Shown here: in pieces, positions 54,794-63,450 of the stretch
Layout of the letters: every line of letters starts with the position of its first letter
How positions within the stretch are numbered: the stretch's first letter is position 1
NCBI RefSeq assembly: GCF_000178455.1
Contig: NZ_ADNU01000037.1
Location: 45,566-109,565, forward strand
Direction: 5' to 3'
Length of the DNA: 64,000 nucleotides
From: Brevibacterium mcbrellneri ATCC 49030
Lineage (GTDB): Bacteria; Actinomycetota; Actinomycetes; Actinomycetales; Brevibacteriaceae
Program-made: the position numbers and the translations under genes
The notes under the pieces: model-generated
Seen by the model: the letters and a program-made list of their open reading frames with translations, nothing else
What the model was told of the DNA's origin: nothing
Database searches by the model: none

Positions 54794-54892
54794 ATGGGTT
54801 CAGTCATTAAGAAGCGTCGCAAGCGGATGTCGAAGAAGAAGCACCGCAAGCTTCTGCGCAAGACGCGCCACCAGCGTCGCAACAAGAAGTAG
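54794..54892 (+). CDS. Small ribosomal protein bS22 (AURKAIP1/COX24-type)
   Basis: A 32-residue, extremely Lys/Arg-rich peptide starting [16 protein letters not shown] and ending RRNKK. It matches the actinobacterial bS22 ribosomal peptide found near the decoding centre in mycobacterial ribosomes, at the conserved place between proC and the haem genes. GAGG precedes the ATG and a SigA promoter and a downstream terminator frame it. Confidence 0.92.
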   Translation: MGSVIKKRRKRMSKKKHRKLLRKTRHQRRNKK

Positions 54893-54904
54893 TCTACAAA
54901 TCAC

Positions 54905-54936
54905 AAACCCCCGTCGATGAAGCGTCGACGGGGTTT
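54905..54936 (+). terminator. Rho-independent-like terminator after bS22
   Basis: AAACCCCCGTCGA at 54905-54917 pairs with TCGACGGGGTTT at 54925-54936 across a short loop, with a one-base bulge and a TTT end. It follows the bS22 stop by about 12 bases. Confidence 0.85.
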
Positions 54937-54953
54937 CGTGCGTAAGCGAAGCC

Positions 54954-55253
54954 ATGTCGGGAAACACTGGAAACACGGTAAACACAGTGACTTTTGTGGA
55001 TCGCGTAGGTTGCCACCTGTGCGATGAAGCGAAAGAAACCGTCACTCACGTGATCGACAGCGTGGCCCAAGAAACGGGATACATGTGGACGCTCAACGTG
55101 GTCGACGTCGACAGTGACAGTGAACTGCTGGAACTCTACGACTGGGAAGTGCCGGTCGTTCTGATCAACGGACGGCAACACAGCTTCCACCGAGTAGACG
55201 AGCGCCGGTTAAAAGCCTCGCTCATCCGCGCAACCCGCACGAACACACACTAG
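54954..55253 (+). CDS. Glutaredoxin-like (DUF836) thiol protein
   Basis: A 99-residue thioredoxin-fold protein with the redox motif CHLC in VTFVDRVGCHLCDEA and the cis-Pro strand WEVPVVLINGR. A glutaredoxin of this type regularly precedes hemA in actinobacteria. It may support redox-sensitive steps of haem or cytochrome formation. A gap of 84 bases with tandem repeats separates it from hemA. Confidence 0.87.
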   Translation: MSGNTGNTVNTVTFVDRVGCHLCDEAKETVTHVIDSVAQETGYMWTLNVVDVDSDSELLELYDWEVPVVLINGRQHSFHRVDERRLKASLIRATRTNTH

Positions 55254-55269
55254 CCAGATCCAGCCAGAC

Positions 55270-55287
55270 CAGTCTGATCAGTCTGAT
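55270..55287. repeat. Tandem 9-bp repeat upstream of hemA
   Basis: CAGTCTGAT is duplicated head to tail at 55270-55278 and 55279-55287, with a partial CCAGAC/CCAGAT preface. It lies about 50 bases before the hemA start and could be a regulator site or slippage product. Confidence 0.6.
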
Positions 55288-55337
55288 TTAGGCCACAAAA
55301 CTATTCACATCACTACGCTGCGTATGAGGGGTTCTCA

Positions 55338-57803
55338 GTGTCGTTGCTCGTCCTAGGTGTTTCACACCGCACCGCTCCCATGAGCGTGCTCGATGCATTC
55401 GCCTTTGACGCGACAGCAGTCGAACAGTTGCGCTCACGAGTCTGCTCAGGCGAATACGTGATGGGTGTCGTTGTTCTGGCGACGTGCAACCGAGTCGAAA
55501 TCATCGCAGAGGTCTCCGGGTTCCACGGCGGACTCGCTGATCTGGGATCTGCTCTGGTCGACATGACTTCGTTCGACTGGAAAGAGCTAGCAGGGCACAT
55601 GTTCGTTCGCTACGGAAAAGAAGCGTACGAACACCTGTTTGAACTCACCACCGGCCTGGACTCCATGGCCATTGGGGAAGCTCAAATTCTGGGCCAGGTG
55701 CGGACCGCTCTCAACGAAGCGCGCACCGCTGGAACCTTGACTGGCGACTTGGAACGTGCAGTGAGCCGGGCGCTCGAAGTTGGAAAACGCGCCCACTCGG
55801 AAACCGCGCTCGACACCGTATCGAATTCGCTCCTCGACACCGCGCTCTTTTCCGCCCGTGAACACTTAGGCGAAATTACTGGAGCCCGCGCACTCGTCGT
55901 AGGAGCCGGCGCCATGTCCGGTCTGGCCGTCGCCACCCTGGTGCGCTCAGGAGTTTCATCACTCACAGTGATTAACCGAACATCAGAGCGCGCCCTTCGC
56001 CTTATCGAGCACGCAGAAGAGCTCGCTCAAGAGCTTGGCACTGATCTCACTACCTCGTTTACTGAACTGTCAGAAGACACTCTGGTAGACGAAATCCGTC
56101 GTTCTAACTTGATCGTCAGTGTGACAGGTGCCCGCGGAATCGTGATCGGGACCGACACCGTGGTGAAAGCCATGAGTTCTACCCCCGAACCACACAAGCG
56201 GGCGTTCATCGACCTCGCAATGCCTTTTGACATTGAGCACGGCGTGGCAGACATTCCGCACGTGAGCCTCATGGGTCTTGAGCAGCTGTCCACGGAGTTC
56301 GCCCAGAGTAACCTCGCCGCTGACTCCCGCGCAGTTGACGCGCTGGCTCAAGTGCGTGCCTTGATTCGCCAGGCCATGCACCAAGTCGCGGCCGAAAAAG
56401 CGGCGTCCAAGATCAACCCCACCGTGGTCGCGTTGCGCAAACGCGCCAGCCAGATTATTGAATCTGAGTACAGCCGACTGGTGAACAAACTGGGCGATGA
56501 CGTCAGCGACGACGTGCAGGCAGAAATCCGTAAATCCTTAAACCGCACGGTAGACAAGATTCTGCACAACCCCACTGTTCGGGTAAAGGAACTGGCGCTC
56601 ACCGAAACCAGCACAGACTACGCTGCCGCACTGTCCACACTTTTCGACCTCACCGCGGCTCCTGAAACCTCAGAGCTGCCGATCGTGGATGCCAAAAACC
56701 GCACGGCGAAAAGCAACCCAGCCAAAACCGCCAAAACCGCAACCCCCGCGCCAGCTAAATCCACTACCACCGACGGAACCACGCCAGTGGGCGATCACAC
56801 GCTTGACGTGGTGGAGCCAGAAGGATGGACGCGCACTGTGCGACTGGGCACCCGTAGGTCCAACCTTGCGCGCTCGCAGTCAGTGGGAGTTGCTCAAGAC
56901 ATCGCCGCACACACCGGTTGGCGTGTGGAGATCGTCGAGGTTGTTACAGAAGGTGACGTCAACATGACGCCCTTGGCCAACATGGGTGGCACAGGTGTTT
57001 TCGTGTCGGCGGTGCGCCAGGCTCTGCTGTCAGGCAAAATCGACATCGCCGTCCACTCGCTGAAGGACCTGCCCACAGCGCAAGCCCCGGGTATCACCTT
57101 GGCGGCGGTACCACCTCGGGTAGATCCGTCGGACGTCCTGGTTGCCCGCGATGGACTCACTTTTGACACGCTCCCTCAGGGCGCAGTCGTGGGCACTGGT
57201 TCGCCACGACGGGCCGCGCAAATGCGGGCAGCCCGCCCTGATCTGGACATTCGCGGTGTGCGCGGTAACGTGGACACCCGCATCAAGTACGTCACCGATG
57301 GGCGGCTCGACGCGGTTGTTTTGGCCGCCGCCGGTATGCGCCGGTTGGGGCGCCTTGCCGAGGTGTCCCAGACGTTGACGACCGAACTCATGTTGCCTGC
57401 CCCAGGGCAGGGTGCGTTGGCGATCGAATGCCGTGCGGAGAACGCGGACCGTGAGCCGTTCGACGCGAAGCTGCGGTCGGGTCTGTTGGCGATCCACGAC
57501 GAAACCACGTACCGGGCAGTGGTTGCAGAACGCGCTATTTTGTCGCGTGCACAGGCAGGGTGCTCAGCCCCAATTGGTGCACTTGCGAATGTGACCGAAC
57601 GGTCTATTGAACTGTCTGCCGTCATGGCTGACGATGCCGGTAAACTGGCGCGAATTACGCGGTCCGTGGCCAACACTGGTGTCAACGCGGCAATCGATGT
57701 GGGGACACAGATTGCCGATGAGCTTCTCGACACGCTAGGCGTTGTTCCAGATACGTTGACCGGTGCGAATGCTCCGAAGGCCCAACTTGAGGTAAAACCA
57801 TGA
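55338..57803 (+). CDS. hemA-hemC: Fused glutamyl-tRNA reductase / hydroxymethylbilane synthase (HemA-HemC)
   Basis: A single uninterrupted 821-residue reading frame joins two haem enzymes. Residues 1 to about 440 are HemA: catalytic C50 in LATCNRVEI, the NADPH domain, and the C-terminal dimerisation helices. A Lys/Ala/Pro/Thr-rich linker spans about 440-496. Residues about 497-815 are HemC: TVRLGTRRSNLARSQS, the VHSLKDLPTAQAPG loop, and C742 in AGCSAPIGALA, which holds the dipyrromethane cofactor. The total equals the two separate proteins of relatives plus linker. GAGGGG lies seven bases before the GTG start. The hemD start overlaps its stop. Both active sites look intact, so both reactions are expected from one chain. 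Confidence 0.95.
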   Translation: MSLLVLGVSHRTAPMSVLDAFAFDATAVEQLRSRVCSGEYVMGVVVLATCNRVEIIAEVSGFHGGLADLGSALVDMTSFDWKELAGHMFVRYGKEAYEHLFELTTGLDSMAIGEAQILGQVRTALNEARTAGTLTGDLERAVSRALEVGKRAHSETALDTVSNSLLDTALFSAREHLGEITGARALVVGAGAMSGLAVATLVRSGVSSLTVINRTSERALRLIEHAEELAQELGTDLTTSFTELSEDTLVDEIRRSNLIVSVTGARGIVIGTDTVVKAMSSTPEPHKRAFIDLAMPFDIEHGVADIPHVSLMGLEQLSTEFAQSNLAADSRAVDALAQVRALIRQAMHQVAAEKAASKINPTVVALRKRASQIIESEYSRLVNKLGDDVSDDVQAEIRKSLNRTVDKILHNPTVRVKELALTETSTDYAAALSTLFDLTAAPETSELPIVDAKNRTAKSNPAKTAKTATPAPAKSTTTDGTTPVGDHTLDVVEPEGWTRTVRLGTRRSNLARSQSVGVAQDIAAHTGWRVEIVEVVTEGDVNMTPLANMGGTGVFVSAVRQALLSGKIDIAVHSLKDLPTAQAPGITLAAVPPRVDPSDVLVARDGLTFDTLPQGAVVGTGSPRRAAQMRAARPDLDIRGVRGNVDTRIKYVTDGRLDAVVLAAAGMRRLGRLAEVSQTLTTELMLPAPGQGALAIECRAENADREPFDAKLRSGLLAIHDETTYRAVVAERAILSRAQAGCSAPIGALANVTERSIELSAVMADDAGKLARITRSVANTGVNAAIDVGTQIADELLDTLGVVPDTLTGANAPKAQLEVKP

Positions 57804-59395
57804 GTGCTTCAACGGTGTTTCCACTGATCCCACAAAAACCGCTGGTTGTTTTTATGGGGACTGGTCCGGGTGATCCCGGGCTGTTGCCTGTGCGTTCGGC
57901 CGACATTCTGGCCAGCGCGCAGGTTGTTGTGTATGACCCGGATTTTCACACCGATATTGTCGATACGTACGCCCCGTCGCAGACCACCCGGGTTGAAGAG
58001 TCATCCCTGGGGCAAACACCGTCCACGCGTGGTCGCAAGATGGGTGAACTTGCCAAAGAACATGGCCTGGTCGTGCGGTTGTACGCCGGTGACGGTGTCC
58101 TGTTTTCGGCCTTGAACTCTGAAGGCGTTGCCGTGCGGCGCACGGGCACCGGGATCGAGGTGGTTCCCGGGGTAGGTCTGTCAGCAGCCGTGGCGTCGTT
58201 TACGGGAACTCCGATTACCACCAACCGTGTGCGGTCTCTGAGGTTTGTCGAAGCTGGTGAAATGACCCACACGGACGTGTCGAAGCACCGCAACACTGCC
58301 CACGTTTTGACCGGTGACAGCGAAAACACGGTCGCCGCGATCCGCTCGCTTCTCAACGACGGTTGGGATCCGGCTACGCGCGTTCTTTCGGTTGTGCGTG
58401 TGTCTCGCGTGCGCCAGGTTTCTGTGGATACAACTTTGGGTGCTTTGGAACAGCGTTTGGAAAGCCAGCCTGTTCCTCACGAAATGATTGTCACGATTTT
58501 GGGTGCGGGAATTGAGGACCGTGGCCCGCTTTCGTGGTTTGAGACCAAGCCGCTGTTCGGGTGGAATGTGCTTATCCCGCGCACGCGTGAGCAGGGCGAG
58601 ATCACCGCTCAGGTGCTCCATGAGTACGGCGCGGAGTCCGAGGTCGTTCCCACGATCGCTATCCAACCACCTCGGACGCCGGGGCAGATGGAGCGCGCGA
58701 TGCGCGGTCTTGTTGACGGGGACTACCAGTGGGTTGGCTTCACGTCGATTAACGCGGTGCGTGCCGTGCGGGTCCTGCTGGGTGACCTGGGGCTGGACGT
58801 GCGTTCTTTAGCTGGTGTGCGCGTGGCTGCTGTGGGTGCGCAGACTGCGGCTGCCCTGCGCGAGTGGGGGATCGAGCCTGAGTTGGTTGCTACGTCTGAA
58901 GAGTCTGCGCGCGGGCTTGCCGCTGACTGGCCGGTGTTCGACGACGTTGAAGGTTTTAACCGGGTGTTGCTGCCGCGTGCGGATATTGCGACCGAGGTGT
59001 TGGTCAACGGCCTGCAGGAAAAGGGTTGGAAGGTTGACGATGTGACGGCCTACCGGACTGTCCGGGCTGCCCCGCCACCGGCTCCGACCCGTGAGGCGAT
59101 TAAGCGCGGCGATTTCGATGCCGTTTTGTTTACGTCGTCCTCAACTGTGCGCAATCTCGTGGGTATCGCGGGTAAACCGCCGGCGACCACTGTGGTTGCA
59201 TGTATTGGACCGGCCACTGCGCAAACTGCGGAGTCTCACGGGCTGGTCGTCGACATTGTTTCTCAGGAAGCTAACGTCAAATCGTTAATTGAGGACCTCG
59301 CTGATTACGCGCGCGATCTGCGGGATCGCGCGGAAGCTCAAGGCGAACCCGCTCTTCGGCCCTCGGAGCGTCGCCGTACCAGGAGGAAGTCATAA
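57800..59395 (+). CDS. hemD: Uroporphyrinogen-III synthase HemD with N-terminal SUMT-like domain
   Basis: A 531-residue fusion. Residues 1 to about 245 resemble the SUMT/CobA methyltransferase fold: [20 protein letters not shown] and [18 protein letters not shown] are clear. The canonical RLKGGDPxxFGRG segment is altered ([18 protein letters not shown]), so methylation is doubtful. Residues about 265-510 are HemD, with [15 protein letters not shown] and the C-terminal [14 protein letters not shown]. Mycobacteria carry a similar hemD fusion. The start overlaps the hemA-hemC stop (ATGA). Confidence 0.9.
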   Translation: MSASTVFPLIPQKPLVVFMGTGPGDPGLLPVRSADILASAQVVVYDPDFHTDIVDTYAPSQTTRVEESSLGQTPSTRGRKMGELAKEHGLVVRLYAGDGVLFSALNSEGVAVRRTGTGIEVVPGVGLSAAVASFTGTPITTNRVRSLRFVEAGEMTHTDVSKHRNTAHVLTGDSENTVAAIRSLLNDGWDPATRVLSVVRVSRVRQVSVDTTLGALEQRLESQPVPHEMIVTILGAGIEDRGPLSWFETKPLFGWNVLIPRTREQGEITAQVLHEYGAESEVVPTIAIQPPRTPGQMERAMRGLVDGDYQWVGFTSINAVRAVRVLLGDLGLDVRSLAGVRVAAVGAQTAAALREWGIEPELVATSEESARGLAADWPVFDDVEGFNRVLLPRADIATEVLVNGLQEKGWKVDDVTAYRTVRAAPPPAPTREAIKRGDFDAVLFTSSSTVRNLVGIAGKPPATTVVACIGPATAQTAESHGLVVDIVSQEANVKSLIEDLADYARDLRDRAEAQGEPALRPSERRRTRRKS

Positions 59396-60366
59396 TGTAC
59401 CGTCCACGTCGTCTTCGTAGCACGCCAGCGGTGCGCAGGCTCGTACAAGAGAACCGGCTTCATGCTGCCGACTTGATTGAAACGCTCTTCGTCAAGGAGT
59501 CGTTGACTGAGCCGGTGCCGTTGACGTCGATGCCGGGGGTTGTTCAGCACACGCTCGACTCCCTGGTTGACGCGTCCCGCAAGGCCGTTGACGCGGGCGT
59601 GGGTGGGATCATGCTGTTTGGGATTCCCAGCCACCGTGATGAGACGGGTAGTCAGGCGATAGCTGAAGACGGGGTTCTGAACCGTGCGATTCGTGCGGTC
59701 GTTGAGGCTGTTGGTGAGCAGACTGTGGTCATGGCAGATCTGTGCCTTGACGAGTTCACCTCCCACGGTCACTGTGGTGTTCTCACGGACACAGGCGAAG
59801 TGGACAACGACGCCACGGTTGAGCTGTACGCCCAGATGGCAGTGGCGCAAGCGCGCGCGGGTGTTCACGTGATTGGCCTGTCCGGGATGATGGACGGCCA
59901 GGTGGCGCGTGTGCGTGAAGCGCTTGACGAAGCTGGTTTCACCAACACAATTATTCTGGCCTACGCCGCTAAGTACGCTTCAGCGTTCTATGGCCCGTTC
60001 CGCGAAGCTGTCGACTCGCAGCTGAAGGGCGACCGCCGTACATATCAGCAGAACCCGGCTAACGGTCGTGAGGCGCTCACGGAAGTCGCCTTGGACGTTG
60101 ACGAGGGCGCTGACATTGTCATGGTGAAGCCCGGTATGCCGTACTTGGACGTGCTTGCTCAGGTGAGCGAATCAGTGACCGTACCGGTGTGGGCGTATCA
60201 GGTGTCCGGCGAGTACGCGATGATCGAGTTCGCCGCCTCTGCTGGGGCTATCGACCGCGACGCTGCAATCATGGAAAGTCTAACCGCGTTTAAACGCGCG
60301 GGTGCTGACGCGATCTTGACGTACTGGGCGACCGAGGTTGCTTCCCGGTTGAACGGCCGATCATGA
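59395..60366 (+). CDS. hemB: Delta-aminolevulinic acid dehydratase (porphobilinogen synthase)
   Basis: Condenses two aminolevulinates to porphobilinogen. Schiff-base lysines are K193 in [12 protein letters not shown] and K245 in [10 protein letters not shown]. The metal-site region is [17 protein letters not shown], with Cys residues for zinc. The length is 323 residues. The ATG overlaps the hemD stop (TAATG) and the MarR gene starts inside its end (ATGA). Confidence 0.97.
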   Translation: MYRPRRLRSTPAVRRLVQENRLHAADLIETLFVKESLTEPVPLTSMPGVVQHTLDSLVDASRKAVDAGVGGIMLFGIPSHRDETGSQAIAEDGVLNRAIRAVVEAVGEQTVVMADLCLDEFTSHGHCGVLTDTGEVDNDATVELYAQMAVAQARAGVHVIGLSGMMDGQVARVREALDEAGFTNTIILAYAAKYASAFYGPFREAVDSQLKGDRRTYQQNPANGREALTEVALDVDEGADIVMVKPGMPYLDVLAQVSESVTVPVWAYQVSGEYAMIEFAASAGAIDRDAAIMESLTAFKRAGADAILTYWATEVASRLNGRS

Positions 60367-60857
60367 CGGCTGAGCACAGCGTAGAGCCAGCCGATGACAA
60401 GTCGGTTCGGTGGCTTGACGAATCTGAGCAGCGCGCGTGGCGTCACATGGTTGAGTCGTGGCGGCTGTTGATGGCTGTTTTGGATAAGGACTTACGTGTT
60501 GACTTTGGGATTGGCATCCCGGAGTACGAGGTGCTGGTCCGTTTGTCGGAGTCCGAGGACTGGTCGTGCCGCATGTCGGAGTTGGCCTTTGAGATTGGTA
60601 TGTCGCGGTCTCGTCTGACGCACATTGTGGCCAGGATGGAGAAGCGGGGCTTGGTAGAGCGGGCGTCCGCAGCGGGTGACGGCCGAGGTGTCAGCTGCTA
60701 CATGACGGAAGCCGGCTGGGCGCTGTTGCACGAGGCCGCACCCACGCACGTGACAGGTGTGCGAGAGAATTTTGTTGACGTGTTACATCCGGTCGAGATT
60801 AAAGCATTGGGCGAAATTTACGAGAAGGTTCACTCTCACCTTCGCGAGTTAGCCTAG
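60363..60857 (+). CDS. MarR-family transcriptional regulator inside the haem operon
   Basis: A 164-residue winged-helix protein. The recognition region is [20 protein letters not shown] with the wing [19 protein letters not shown], typical of MarR regulators that bind palindromic operators as dimers. It is translationally coupled to hemB and ends 18 bases before hemL. The position suggests control of haem genes or of haem or porphyrin stress, but no ligand is indicated. Confidence 0.9.
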   Translation: MTAEHSVEPADDKSVRWLDESEQRAWRHMVESWRLLMAVLDKDLRVDFGIGIPEYEVLVRLSESEDWSCRMSELAFEIGMSRSRLTHIVARMEKRGLVERASAAGDGRGVSCYMTEAGWALLHEAAPTHVTGVRENFVDVLHPVEIKALGEIYEKVHSHLRELA

Positions 60858-60875
60858 AGACGAGGAGGAGTTTGT

Positions 60876-62204
60876 ATGTCCCGCGTAACTTCTGAGTCGG
60901 AACGTTTGTTTGCACGAGCCCGGGCCGTGATTCCTGGGGGAGTGAACTCGCCTGTTCGCGCGTTTAAAGCGGTAGGTGGTACTCCACGTTTCATTCGTAG
61001 CGCTAAAGGCGCGCTGTTGTACGACGCAGACGGCAATGAGTATGTGGACCTCATTGGTTCGTGGGGACCCATGATCTTGGGACACTCCCACCCGCAAGTT
61101 CTCGAAGCTGTTCATGCAGCAGCCGACCAGGGCTTCTCTTTTGGAACCCCGTCAGAAAACGAAGTTGCGTTGGCAGAAGAAATTGTCGCCCGGATGGACC
61201 CGGTTGAGCAGGTGCGCTTGGTGTCTTCGGGAACTGAAGCGACCATGAGCGCGATTCGGTTGGCTCGCGGTTTCACGGGTCGGTCTCGCGTGGTGAAGTT
61301 CGCCGGGTGCTACCACGGGCACGTGGATGCGCTGTTGGTCGCAGCCGGTTCGGGAGTTGCTACGTTTGGCCTTCCAGACACCCCTGGCGTGGTTGCCGGG
61401 GAAGCGTCGGAGACTTTGGTTGTTCCGTATAACGACGCCCAGGCCCTTACCGAGGTTTTTGAGAAGTACGGCGATTCGATCGCGTGTGTGATCACGGAAG
61501 CGTGCCCTGGAAACATGGGGATTGTGCCACCTCGTGACGGTTTCACTCAGCTCATTCGAAAGCTCACACGTGACCACGGTGCCCTCATGATCTCTGATGA
61601 AGTCATGACTGGTTTCCGCGTGTCAGAGGCCGGTTGGTACGGCTATGAGTCCGCTGTTGGTGACGGCTACCCGGATGGCCCTGCGGATCTCTTCACGTTC
61701 GGAAAAGTGATGGGTGGCGGTTTCCCAACTGCGGCCTTTGGTGGGCGTGCCGATGTCATGGCGCACCTCGCCCCAGCCGGTCCCGTGTACCAGGCGGGTA
61801 CCTTGTCAGGAAACCCCGTGGCAACTGCCGCTGGTTTGGCCACCTTGAAGCTCACAAAGGAACTCGATGTGTACAGCCATATCGAATCCGTTGCTGACCA
61901 GTTGCGTGCTGCGGTGACCCAGGAGCTGACTCAGGCTGGTGTGCCTCACACGGTGCAGAGCGCGAACTCCATGTTTTCGGTGTTCTTTACTGACCGTCCT
62001 GTGGTCAACTACGCTGATGCACAGTCGCAGAATAGCGACGCATATGCGGCGTTCTTCCACGCGATGCTAGACCAGGGTGTGCACTTGCCACCAAGCGCGT
62101 ATGAAGTGTGGTTCTTGTCTTTGGCGCACACTCCCGAGGTCGTTGACAGGATCGTGTCTGCGTTGCCTGTCGCCGCACGCGCCGCCGCTCAAGCGAAAGG
62201 CTAA
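60876..62204 (+). CDS. hemL: Glutamate-1-semialdehyde 2,1-aminomutase
   Basis: PLP enzyme that makes 5-aminolevulinate after glutamyl-tRNA reductase in the C5 pathway. The PLP lysine is K277 in [13 protein letters not shown], and [15 protein letters not shown] is the class III aminotransferase motif. The length is 442 residues. GAGGAGGAG precedes the ATG. Together with HemA it shows that this organism uses the C5 route. Confidence 0.97.
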   Translation: MSRVTSESERLFARARAVIPGGVNSPVRAFKAVGGTPRFIRSAKGALLYDADGNEYVDLIGSWGPMILGHSHPQVLEAVHAAADQGFSFGTPSENEVALAEEIVARMDPVEQVRLVSSGTEATMSAIRLARGFTGRSRVVKFAGCYHGHVDALLVAAGSGVATFGLPDTPGVVAGEASETLVVPYNDAQALTEVFEKYGDSIACVITEACPGNMGIVPPRDGFTQLIRKLTRDHGALMISDEVMTGFRVSEAGWYGYESAVGDGYPDGPADLFTFGKVMGGGFPTAAFGGRADVMAHLAPAGPVYQAGTLSGNPVATAAGLATLKLTKELDVYSHIESVADQLRAAVTQELTQAGVPHTVQSANSMFSVFFTDRPVVNYADAQSQNSDAYAAFFHAMLDQGVHLPPSAYEVWFLSLAHTPEVVDRIVSALPVAARAAAQAKG

Positions 62205-62206
62205 AA

Positions 62207-62866
62207 ATGATTATCCGTGTTCATTTGAACCGGCACGGCGAAGTTCACAACCCTGAAGGCATCTTGTACGGTCGCCTTCCGGGCTTTGGGCTGTCTGAGG
62301 TTGGTCATCAGATGGCTCAGAGAGTAGCCGAACACTACACGGGATCTGATTTTGTGGTTCGCGATCTGGTGCGTTCTCCGCTATTGCGAACCAAGGAGAC
62401 AATCGCCCCACTTGCACAGGCCCTGGATATTGAACCTGTTGTTGACGAACGAGTCATTGAAGCGGAAAACCAGTTCGAAGGAACTAAAGTCGACCGCCAT
62501 TCGCTCATGCAACCACAGAACTTGCAACGCTTGTACAACCCGTTAAAACCGTCATGGGGCGAACCGTATGTGAACCAAGTGCGTCGGATGCGCGCGGCAG
62601 TAGCGAGTGTGCACCGCCGTTTGGAGGACATCGCGCGCAGTGAGAACCTCAACGAGGTTGACGGTGTGATCGTGTCGCACCAGCTTCCTATTTGGGTGAC
62701 GCGCTTAGACGCGGAAGAACGTCCGCTGGTGCACGACCCACGTCACCGCGAATGCGCATTGGCGTCCTCGACAACTCTCACATTTGAAAATGGTTCACTT
62801 GTCGACGTCGGCTACATCGACATTGCAGAAGATCTGCAACCGGCGAAGGGAGTTGCGGGAGCATGA
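62207..62866 (+). CDS. Histidine phosphatase (phosphoglycerate-mutase-like) family protein
   Basis: A 219-residue histidine phosphatase with the phospho-acceptor motif NRHGEVHNPEG and the second His in VIVSHQLPIWV. The family is broad and the substrate cannot be read. The same type of gene lies between hemL and the thioredoxin-like gene in mycobacteria. Its stop overlaps the next start. Confidence 0.88.
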   Translation: MIIRVHLNRHGEVHNPEGILYGRLPGFGLSEVGHQMAQRVAEHYTGSDFVVRDLVRSPLLRTKETIAPLAQALDIEPVVDERVIEAENQFEGTKVDRHSLMQPQNLQRLYNPLKPSWGEPYVNQVRRMRAAVASVHRRLEDIARSENLNEVDGVIVSHQLPIWVTRLDAEERPLVHDPRHRECALASSTTLTFENGSLVDVGYIDIAEDLQPAKGVAGA

Positions 62867-63450
62867 CCGTCAACCGTCGCAAAGCTCTCACAGCAGTGTT
62901 GGCAACGGCAGCGCTTGTCGCTACGAGCGCCTGTTCAACGAAATCTGATTCGCTTGCTGAGCAAGCTGGGTCAGGGCAGGGCTACGTGTCCGGTTCCGGT
63001 GTTGTGACACAGATCCCAGAAGCTGAACGGGGCGAACCCGTGAACTTCGACTTCACGCTTCTGGATGGAAAGCAGGGCTCGGTAAAGGACTACCAGCCCA
63101 AACTTGTTGTGGTGAACTTGTGGTACGCGGCGTGCCCACCGTGCCGAAAAGAAGCTCCAGCCCTGAACGAGGCCGCCACCAAGTTCGCTGACGACGTCGA
63201 ATTCTTAGGTGTGAACGTCAGAGACGGAAAAGCCGCCGCAGAAGGATTCACTAAAACCTTCGACGTGAAATATGCGAACGCTCTGGACACTGACGGCTCA
63301 ATTGTTGCTGCTCTGTCTGAAGTTCTGCCCCCACAGGCGACCCCATCAACGGTGATCCTTGACCAGGAAGGACGGCCAGCGGCGCGCGTTGTGGGCGCAG
63401 TAGAAGAATCGACGTTGCGAGGCTTGATCGAAGAAACTCTGGGCAATTGA
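62863..63450 (+). CDS. TlpA/ResA-like thioredoxin lipoprotein
   Basis: A 195-residue extracytoplasmic thiol-disulfide protein. The signal ends at a lipobox, VATSACSTKS, with lipidated C24. The thioredoxin motif is WYAACPPCRKEAPA. Such proteins reduce apocytochrome c or recycle CcdA-delivered electrons. It overlaps the phosphatase gene and its TGA overlaps the ccdA ATG, as in a cytochrome c biogenesis operon. Confidence 0.93.
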   Translation: MTVNRRKALTAVLATAALVATSACSTKSDSLAEQAGSGQGYVSGSGVVTQIPEAERGEPVNFDFTLLDGKQGSVKDYQPKLVVVNLWYAACPPCRKEAPALNEAATKFADDVEFLGVNVRDGKAAAEGFTKTFDVKYANALDTDGSIVAALSEVLPPQATPSTVILDQEGRPAARVVGAVEESTLRGLIEETLGN

